Shown: piece by piece, positions 52,066-61,400 of the stretch | Layout of the letters: every line of letters begins with the position of its first letter | How positions within the stretch are numbered: the first letter of the stretch is position 1 | Source: Edolisoma coerulescens | Lineage: Eukaryota; Chordata; Aves; Passeriformes; Campephagidae | Assembly (NCBI GenBank): GCA_013397115.1 | Contig: VWZW01006249.1 | Coordinates: forward strand, 1,674,723-1,738,722 | Length of the DNA: 64,000 nucleotides | Direction of reading: 5' to 3' | Position numbers and translations under genes: made by a program | The notes under the pieces: generated by a model | Seen by the model: the letters and a program-made list of their open reading frames with translations, nothing else | Told to the model about the DNA's origin: nothing | The model's database searches: none

Positions 52066-52555
52066 GTTCTGGGCTCCTCAGTACAAGAAAGACAAGGAGC
52101 TGCTGGAGAGGGCCCAGCAGAGGCCACAAAGATGATAATGAAGGGTCTGGAGCATCTCTTATGAGGAAAAACTGGACCTGTTTAGTCTGGAGAAGAGAAG
52201 AGTGAGAGGGGATCTCATTAATGCATACAAATATCTCCAAGACGGGTGCCAAGAGGATGGTGCCAGACTCTTCAGTGGTGCCCAGTGACAGTACGAGGAG
52301 CAGTGGCCATAAACTGAAACACAGGAGGTTTCACCTCAGCATGAGGGAGAGCTGCTTTCCATGGAGGGTGGCAGAGCACTGGAAGAGCTGCCCAGGGAGG
52401 GTGTGGAGTCTCCCTCTCTGGAGACATTCCAAACCCACGTTCCTGTGTCACCTGCTCTAGGTGACCCTGCCTTGGCAGGGGAGTTGGACTGGATGATCTC
52501 CAGAGGTCCCTTCCAGCCTTAAGAATTGTGTGATTCTGTGTAATTCTGTGATGTA
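52066..52555 (+). repeat. CR1 LINE 3' end, sense, about 490 bases
   Basis: From CTGGGCTCCTCAGTACAAG onward the stretch carries, in order, the familiar CR1 words: AGGAGCTGCTGGAGAGGGCC, GTCTGGAGAAGAGAAGAG, GGGGATCTCATTAATGC, AGAGCACTGGAAGAGCTGCC, GGAGTCTCCCTCTCTGGAGA, GGTGACCCTGCCTTGGCAGG and CTGGATGATCTCCAGAGGTC. It ends in two ATTCTGTG repeats, the CR1 terminus. Translation resembles the C-terminal end of the CR1 ORF2 polyprotein (RRFHLSMRESCF, VAEHW), with a frame change after that. It is the best-preserved mobile element in the window, 5'-truncated and inactive. Confidence 0.95.
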
Positions 52556-53419
52556 GAGTCATTGGTAATATAGACATAGCAGTTTGCAAAGTTGTCCACT
52601 TGCATTTCAAAGGTACTAAAGGGTCTCTGTTAAATTATTATAACTCTAGATGGGGGCATCTTAGTATGCTTCTGTATTCCTAGTTTCTGGGTGTTAGGCT
52701 GTATATATTTCTCAGTTCCTGCTGAGTCACCTTGATTTCCCCTAAATTAGCGGTGGATAGCATGAAAAATAGAAGACTTTGAGTATGGCCTAAGAGCAGC
52801 ATCACAACAGGGACCTCAGCTGATGGTAGCACAGGCTCATTCTTCTGCCTCAATTGTCAGTGCTAAGTGGGGTGAGTACCTTCACAGGTCTTCAAACTTC
52901 CCTTGGTCTTTTGTGAGTGAATGCAGTTCTTTACAGATCAGAAACTAACTCAAGTAAGCAGTTTGTGTCAAAGCCAACACTCACCTCAGACTGCCTTTGA
53001 ACTGTTTTCACTGTTCTTGATTGGACTGTTTGGGCATGCAGAAAGAATGAAAATAACATATTACTTGCTTTGCTGTGTAACTAATGGATATTTGATGTTT
53101 CTGAGTCTTGTGTATTTGAAATGGACTTATTAGTAAAATCTAGGGGAGGTGATAGCAATAGTGTAAGCAAAAAAATGGAGGACAAAGTGGAAAGACTGAG
53201 CTTCTGCAGAAAGGAGAAAGGCTTTAAAAATGGCAGCCTCAATCTGACTGAGCAGTGAGTGCCCTGTCCAGGTTTAGAAAGGCTGGTGATTTTGTGAGGT
53301 TGATTTTTTTTCTTTTTTTAAACATTTGTCTTGGTTTTTTTGTGAAGTAGTAAGTCTTCTCACAGTTCTCAGAAGCATGTTATGTAGGTAATTTCTGTTT
53401 TTCTTAGTCATGGCTTAGC

Positions 53420-53757
53420 TATTTTTGTTGTCTTGCCCTGCTCCAATTCTGGGTTTGCCAGTTCTCCCAGATCCAGTGGGAGCAGCGCTGAGCTGGTTAA
53501 ACTGGATTTTATCAGTTTGTGCCATATCCAGAGCCAGTTGGTGCTGTTTGCACTGTGCCCTGTGTACCAAGCTCCAGTAGCGAGGCACAAGGGCTCACAG
53601 CCAGGGAAATCAGGCACCTTGTCAGCCAAGGAGCTCAAACTGTGCTGGCTGAGGGGGCCCCTGCTGCTGACACAGGGCTGTACCTGCGGAGCGCTGCCAG
53701 AACGAGGGCAGCAAATGGTCAGGCAGGCTAAATTCTCTCTTGATAATTGCAGGTAGA
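53420..53757. other. GC-richer patch of unknown nature in intron 1
   Basis: About 340 bases with higher GC than the neighbourhood and overlapping plus-strand frames (107 codons at 53,433-53,756 and 70 codons at 53,519-53,731). It ends in TTGCAGGTAGAA, which looks both like an acceptor and like a donor. No protein similarity is recognised. It could be a mobile-element remnant, a cryptic exon, or chance. Confidence 0.35.
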
Positions 53758-55399
53758 AATGAGGCAGCCTGTTTCAATTATAATGTGAATTACAACTTTT
53801 GCAGTCCCTTATTGGATTCCTGTTGCACCTTCCGAACAGGAGCTACTTAAAGCTTTTTGCTTTAGAAGTTTACTTGCAGAGATAATTCTTCACTTGTTGA
53901 TGAGATGTTTAGCCTGAGAAGCTCTTGCCAAAACTAAGACAGAATGAGAACATCAGAAATAAGGAAGAAAATCAGTATTCCTTGACGGTTTAGCAAGCAA
54001 GACATTCTGTTTTGTTTCAAAGATGGCTTTGTGTGTGTAAATTGTTACAGTTTTAGTATATATTTGGTCTGAGTTTAAAAAGCTGAAGAGAAATAATCTA
54101 ATTCTGGGATAGAGTTGAATCAATTTGTAACGCAAAGGAGCAACATTTGGTACTGAATTGAGGAGAATTACAGCTGTTTGAATGAAATGCATTCCAATTA
54201 AGTCACAACAGCACTTCCAAGAGAAGTGAACCCTGAAAGAGAGGTGAGCAGTGATGTGGCATATCCTAACCCTTGAAATTCAAGCACAAAATGGAGAGGG
54301 AAAAATGCAGAGCTTTTAGGCGTTATGAGAAGAACTTGCTTTTTGAACCCAGTTGCAAATTCTGATGTTCTGAAATTGGAAAAAGTTTTCAGAGGTATTG
54401 TTTGTGAGAGTAAACATTCCTACTGCTGTTCCCTGTGATACAGTACTGGATTAAAAATTCTGAGTACTTTATGTTGTAGTGACTCATTTAGTGTAACTGA
54501 AACAAATTGAGAGCAAAGTAGATTTTAAAAAAACCAGCACTGCCATGTTGCAGAGATGTTTGTGTTCTGATTCTATTCTTCAATTAGCGGACTGCATGCT
54601 TATGAGAGGGGTGGGTATGGAGCAAAACACTGGACACTCCCTCTGGAAAGGTATAAAATGTAGCAGCAGGATGTTCTCTCTGCATTTCCTGCTGCCTTCC
54701 TGCCTATTTTCAGGCCTTGGGCTCTGCTAGGTTTTCATTCCTCATGCTATTTTCCCCGTTCCAAATGTTTGCTTGTCGTGGCACACTAAGTAGTGCTCTT
54801 TTAAGCAGAAATGCAGGTATGTCAATATTGTCATAATGTTACTCTTTAATCTAGTTACCTTAGAGAGGACCTTGTAATTTCTGCAGCGCTACTGTTCACC
54901 AAAATAATTAGCCTACGCTAAACTGCAGTCCATTAAATGTGACCTGTGTGCATAGTACAGTAGCACAGGTACTGTAATCCGTAGCTGGGTGTTCATGAAT
55001 TAGTGGTAATCTGCATACAGTTAGAACAAGCAAAAGGGGAGTGTAAGTGTAAATGTTAGAATATAAGTACAACTGATTGGACTACTGCAAGCTTAATGAG
55101 CAACCAAGAGAGCCTATATCACAAACACTGCTTGTAGTCCTTCCCTTGAAATTTCTTTATAACTTCAGGCTCTGTAGTCTATTTTGCCTATTCTTCCCCC
55201 CGCCTCCTTCCAAAGGAGCACAGGAAGTTCAGATGTGACATATAAAGGCAGGAAATGTGTAATGAATGAGCCAGGCCAACTTCTTCTGTAGCTATTCTAT
55301 ATGAATATTAATATTACTTTTGAATGTAAGTTTCTGTTTGTGGTATTATACAGCTATTGAAAGTGAAGTCTAATCTTTGGGGTTTTTTTTTCTCCTTAG

Positions 55400-55456
55400 A
55401 GCACAACAATGGAAGAAACAGCTATATGGGAACAACACACAGTGACTCTTCACAGG
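55400..55456 (+). CDS. TJP1: TJP1 exon 2: N-terminus before PDZ1
   Basis: Nineteen codons, S-T-T-M-E-E-T-A-I-W-E-Q-H-T-V-T-L-H-R, phase 0 at both ends. The acceptor is a T-rich tract ending CTCCTTAG; the donor is AGG|GTAAGT. The final WEQHTVTLHR begins the first beta strand of PDZ1. In the intron, the codon just before the acceptor in this frame is TAG, so translation must come from an upstream exon or start at the internal ATG at 55,409, which has A at -3 and G at +4. Confidence 0.96.
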
Positions 55457-58400
55457 GTAAGTTCATACAATTGGCTGTGTGTGCCTAACGCAGGATACTG
55501 GTAGTTTTTGAAAACAATAGGAAAAAGCCAGATGTCAGGAAGTAAAAGGAAAGGAAACTGTCATATTCCTTTGTTTAAATTTAGAAGTGTTGTAAAAGCT
55601 CCATGTGATAGCTCTATTTGTTTGTTGGGCTTCAGAGATAAGCCTGCCGACGAATAACCATGCCAGAAACAAAGCTTTAGATTACATTTGTACTTAGCTG
55701 AGGGGAGGTAGAAATCTGTGTTCATTCATGGTTGTGCTTGAAAGTTTTAAAACTTTATTTGCAGGGACATAAAACAATGTAATTGCATATAAATGAATGT
55801 ATTCAAAACCGTCTTATTTGCTTGCCACTTTTTTAAACCAGTGGCTGGAAGTAGTGATTCTGGGTGGTCAGAATGTGTACCCTGCACAAAGGAATGTGTG
55901 CTGGGAATCAGTGAATAGCAAGACTGCGTTTGCATTTAGACGGACTCCTCTTGTTTGAGTTGCTCCTAAATTAAATTGAGTTCTGATGCAGCTATCATGA
56001 AGCTGTACAAGAGAGTCAATAAGGAATTAATTGCTTAGGGTAAGTCAGCGCAGGGTGGGATGCCATTTCTGGCAGCAACTTAGTATTGAAGCGACCATGG
56101 AATCATGGTCCAAATAGCAGTATTCATTCCAAAACCGGGGAGATGTGGAAGTCTTTTCTCAAGGAGCAAGTTATACTATTTGCCTTCACTTCATCGTCGA
56201 ATAAAGGCATTTTAAAATTCTAGCTTTGGTGGGATGAACAGACCTTGGACAGAAAATGCGTATGTGTAGGTCAGCTGGTCAGATAAAATGTTAATTCTCT
56301 GTCAGACCTGTTAGCTGTTGATTCTAAAGGCTTTAATGTTGTTGATTCAAAGTAACTGTTTGGGTAGGTGCCCTTTTGTGAAGAGAACAGTTACACTCAG
56401 TTTGACCAGAAGGCTGACAAAGTAACCTGTCTCTGACTGCAGCCACGTGAAAGAAAAGTATAAGTGAAAATGAAAATGTGTAGTGATGTTTATCTAGGCT
56501 ACTCTTTAAGCTTCCAACAATTTTTAGGTCAACAAGTTTTTGAGCAAGAAGTGTTATTTCTGTGTATAATTAATTGCCCTTTATGTTTTCGTCTTGAAGC
56601 TGTCCAGTCATCCCTGAAATTTATGTAAGCTTCAATTTTTTTACTCATATAAGTGATTAAATCAGTACTGCTTTATAGTCAAAACCAAACAAGAAATGCC
56701 ATAGTACTACAGGGTTGGCTCGTAGGCTTGGTGATAGCTCATTTTCTCTTGAAGGGGAACTTTTCCTGGTCAATTGGAGCAATAATTTCAGTGACACCAG
56801 AAGTGAGGAGTTTAGTCAGTGCACAAAGAAATAATGAAATGCTGCAGTATGGTGTTACCTTGAACAAATTTTTAAATAATTGGTAGGAACCAGAGATCTC
56901 GTGTTTGGTTGCACTTGCAGTATAGTCAGAAGTTCTTTTATAGCATTGAGGTGAAAGTATGATTTGATTATAATTTTGGTTATGATCTTTTATGTGCCAA
57001 AATTCTGCCAACTGTTCTGGTATAACTGTTTTGTTAGCTGATTAAGTAGCTCTTAGGTGTTGAAAGCTGATGATATGTACTCTTAATAACTTTGATAGCA
57101 TTAGTTTAGTCAGTTAAAAACAAACAGTTATTTCCATCTGCCAGATAACAAAACCAATACCTTTATGCTAATATTAAACAAATACCTGCTTAGAATTTAT
57201 CCTTAACAGTGGGAAGAGGGTTTACTGGTGAATTCCAGCACTACTGTCAAAAGACTCATTAGAAGGTGTTTATGGGAAGGAGAGGCTGGAATTTCTCACC
57301 AGTTTTTGTTCCCTTTCTTTACCACCCTTCCAACTTCCTGGACTGGACTGCTACTTAACTCTTAAGGGATTGAGCCAGTCTCAAATTCAGTTAAAGCTTA
57401 TCAGGTAGCTACAGTTTATCTTTTATTGCGAGATCCTCTGGGTTAAAACTGCAAAGGACTTGAAGAAGGAACCATGCACTTTGTGTATCATGTAGGTTTT
57501 TCTCCTACTTGGAACTCAGCTCTGTGTGTTTGAGGTAGATGTGTGTCCTTCCCCCAAAGCACAGAAACCGGGTATGTACCTCCCTTTTTGCCTGCCCCAC
57601 ACTGCATTACTGTGGGAAAGTAGAATAGTACAGCTCTTTTTTTTGTGTTTTTTCTACAACATCTGACAGGTGAAGTTGTGATACAAGAGATTCTTCTTAA
57701 TGCAGTTTTACTTAAGATACATGCTAGTATCCTGTATAATCTGTTGTGATCAACATCTTGCTATTTCCAGACATGTTTAGGAGCTAGGCTCAGTTTTTCA
57801 GAGAGCAGTTCTGATAATCAGTTGTCTCTCAAGATGATGGTAGGCAGCAGGATAAAATGAAAAGTAGGTAGGCTCATTTTTACTGGAAGGTTTCTTACGT
57901 GACCTCTTAAACTGTCAGAAGGATTTAGGATTTGATTTTTTTAATTGGGAGTGTTTCTGAAGACCTTGATTTATCTTATTAGAAACTCTTTATCTGACTT
58001 GTAACCTCTTTTAAGTGCTGTCTGTATATGAGACTGCATTGTTTCAGGGCATCTGGAAGGGAACATCAAAGTATGAAACGTAGTCATCTTCATACTGGTG
58101 TTTTGATTTGCAAATCTACTTTTAAAAAGTAGTATGGCAAGCAGCAAGATAAGGTTTACAGTGAGTTTCTGCTGACCTTAGCCTGATGATTGTATTTCTT
58201 ACCATGAATGGCAAATTCTAAAAATATTTTTGTTTATGGTGAAGGAAAGATAGAGAATATTTAAATGAAGTTTGACATAAATGTCTTTGTTATTATCTCT
58301 TTTCTTCCTTTCCTTCCCCACCCAAATACAGTGCAACCTAAGTTCTGTTTGTTAGAGTAATGGAAAACTAAAGGGAGGAGCATCATGAGAGGGGAAATAT

Positions 58401-61400
58401 TTCTGTTTTGGAAGGTTTTTGGTAACATATTTGTGTAGGCTATTATATATTCTCTTTGACTTTAAAAAATAAAACAGAAAAAACCCTCAGCTCTGGTCAT
58501 GAGTGGACATTGAGATCCTCCTTCATGGCACCAAGCTTTGCTTAATTCTTGCATCCCAGCCATGATTTCTGGTTGATCTAGCTGGGATGTATTTTGAAAA
58601 GAAGTCCATTCATCCTCTAATGAATTGAAATGGATGTAAAAGGAGCAGTAAGATGTACCCTTCCCCAGTCCCCCACACTTACACCAGCTTCCTTCTTGGC
58701 AACAGTATGGACTAACTGCTCAACTCCGTTTCTGAACAGTCAATCTCCAAATCTGTGTTTTAGTACTGTGTGTTCCTATTCACTGCTTACAGGCAAATCT
58801 GAAGCATCTTTTTATGACCTCTGTTTTAGGAGGAAGTAGGAAACAGGTTGGTTTTGGGCAGCAATTAATGTCCAAAAAACTGAATGTCATGTGTCTTGCA
58901 GGCAGATGCAGACTGCCATGTTGCCTCTGCTGTCACTGGAAGGTTATGAAACTCCTTGCTAAAGCTGGGTCATGGTTTATGAAAAGTCTGAGAAAGAGAA
59001 GGTGAAGTCTGCCAGCACGAAGTGTGTGCTCTGTGAAATGGAGGGGTGGGATTGACCCAAACCTGATCTTTTCCATCCAGTAACTGCATTTTGCATAGTT
59101 GAAAACTGCAGAATAAATTCTTGAGTAAAATACAGCATTTAAATGGTAACATCCTCAAAATGTTTTCTGGGCAATGATGAAAGAACTAGATGGTTTGCAG
59201 ATCAGTTATATTTAGAAAGCTTATTTCCCACCCTCTCTGCTTCCAGGCAGAAATGTAAGCATCATTGTTGTATCTTGAAATATCTAACAGGAATAACTTT
59301 TCAGAGGCACTGACCTTGCTGTAGTGGCAGGTCACCCTAGAGGGAAAAGATTGAAGCAAATTACTTTTGTTAAGATGCAGATGATTTGCAAGTGCTGACA
59401 AGGTTTTGATGTATTTAATGGTACAAGTGATCTTGGTATTATTCGTAAGAACTGAGCCTGCAGTCATACTACTGTGTGCTGCAATCCTGTCAGTTCCTGA
59501 GCTAAGTGAGGTCAAGCTGGGTAAATACCATAATGTGAAAACTCAAAGAAAGTGTTTCAGGAAGTGATAGAGGGGTTTGAGTCAGTGTTGCAGCTCAGTG
59601 GAATGGTTTGTTGTGCTTACTGAAGGTTGAGGTCTTGCTGATGGCCACCTGAGGTCTAGGCCATAAAAATGCAAATGACAACTCTAATCTCTTGAAAGAG
59701 ACTGGATAGTTACTCCAAAACTCTCTGCCTTCTAAAAGTGTTTATTTTTAATCCATCTCCTGTTACTGGATTACATAGCATTGATTGGTTCATTGGTCTG
59801 GCTTTCTTTCAAAAACTTGTATTCATCTCATAGGACCTTCTTGTGTTCAGCATGGGAATGCAAATTGTGACCATTAGATATTGGAAAGTAAAAAGATTTC
59901 TCTTGTTACATTATAGGCCCCTGGATTTGGATTTGGTATTGCAATATCTGGAGGAAGAGATAATCCTCACTTTCAGAGTGGTGAGACATCAATAGTTATT
60001 TCTGATGTGCTGAAAGGAGGCCCAGCAGAAGGACTGCTACAGTAAGTGCCAAACTGTACCTGGGTTCTGATTTGGGGGCATTCATCTTTGTGAGTAGGAG
60101 CTTAACCTCCTAATTGTTCTGCTCTCAAGTTGTCTGTCTGTAACTGTCGGTGTAGTAGGTTTGTAATACAGGCAGCTTGCTCAGGGGCACCTATGCACCA
60201 ATATTTTCTTCTTGGCATGAAGTATTTATACTGTACATTGTGATGTTTTTCATGTAGAGAAAATGACCGTGTTGCAATGGTTAATGGAGTTTCAATGGAT
60301 AATGTCGAGCATGCATTTGCTGTTCAGCAGCTGAGGAAAAGTGGGAAGAATGCCAAAATTGTAAGTGAATGTCTTGAAGACTTAAAATTCCATAGTTATA
60401 GGGGAAAAATGAAATAGTGTAATGTCTGCTATAAAATATGGGCATGATGCAAGGTACTTGAATAACAGCTGTGTGATGCTTCAGGTTTGAGTGATGATCA
60501 TGGCATGTTTTTCAAGTGGGTCACTCAAAATGTTTTTTTAAAATGTGAATGATGATTGCATAGTGTGGCACTGGATAATTCAGACTCCTTTTCTTTATGG
60601 TAAAGTTCTTCTCAGATTGCCAAATTGTGGCAAATAAGCTTTGTTTAATATTTGTTTACTTTGTTGGAGGATGCACTTTTACTGAGTTTTTCAAAGGCTG
60701 GTGTATCTGAAGGACAAGCTATTCAGACACTAACACAGTTCCTTTTGTGCTCAGTAAACAGTTTGCCAAAATAAAGTATAATTACCTTAATTCCTATAAT
60801 TTTGTAGGCTTATTCTAAGTGGTTGGTTTTTGAACTTTTGCAAAACAGAACAGGTCATCACCAAAGGGTAGTAATCCAGCTTTCTGTAGAAGTTTAAGGG
60901 TTATGTTACAAAAAAATAGAACAAAAAATGCATAATGTTAAGAAGTTTCTTAATTAATGAAAACAGACTTCCAGGGCTTTTAGAAAAGCTTTTGTGCAGA
61001 CAGATTTTTAGTGCATTTGTGTGCTTTAATGCTTTTGCAAAAAAGTGTAATGTTTTGCATTTGTAGATTTGGCAGCAGTTCTTTAAAGCTTACAGAAAGC
61101 AAAGTGTGGCAAGCTGTGCAGGGCTTTCAGGATCTTAAGTATTTGGTGTGTAGATTTATGTTAAAAAAAAAAAAGTAATGAAAACTTTAAGAGTTTGGTA
61201 GAGCTTGGTTTGGTCCTGTAATACATAGCAAATAAATCTCTGAACAGGGCTGGCTCATATTCTAGAACCAGCTGTCTATGTTAGTACAAACCAACTTTGA
61301 ACTTCCAAAGGGACTGCTCCCCGTCCTCCATGCCTTGCATAAACATTTCTTTGGAAGACTGGGAGGCTTCAAAGTTGAGGAGAATTACTGTCAATAACAT

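Larger units (their letters stand above)
28300..55399 (+). other. TJP1: TJP1 intron 1 (about 27 kb), non-coding
   Basis: Between the CpG island and the first recognised exon I find no frame with coding similarity; the longest chance frame is 125 codons at 41,504-41,881 on the minus strand. The start is approximate because the exon-1 donor is hidden. The intron holds CR1 fragments near 46.8 and 52.1 kb, short inverted and dispersed repeats, A-rich runs, and a GC-richer patch near 53.5 kb, listed separately. A long first intron is usual for TJP1 orthologues. Confidence 0.7.

Noticed and set aside
52221..52610. Frames of 79 and 112 codons at 52.2-52.6 kb
   Set aside because: They are the sense and antisense shadows of a decayed CR1 element, not host genes.
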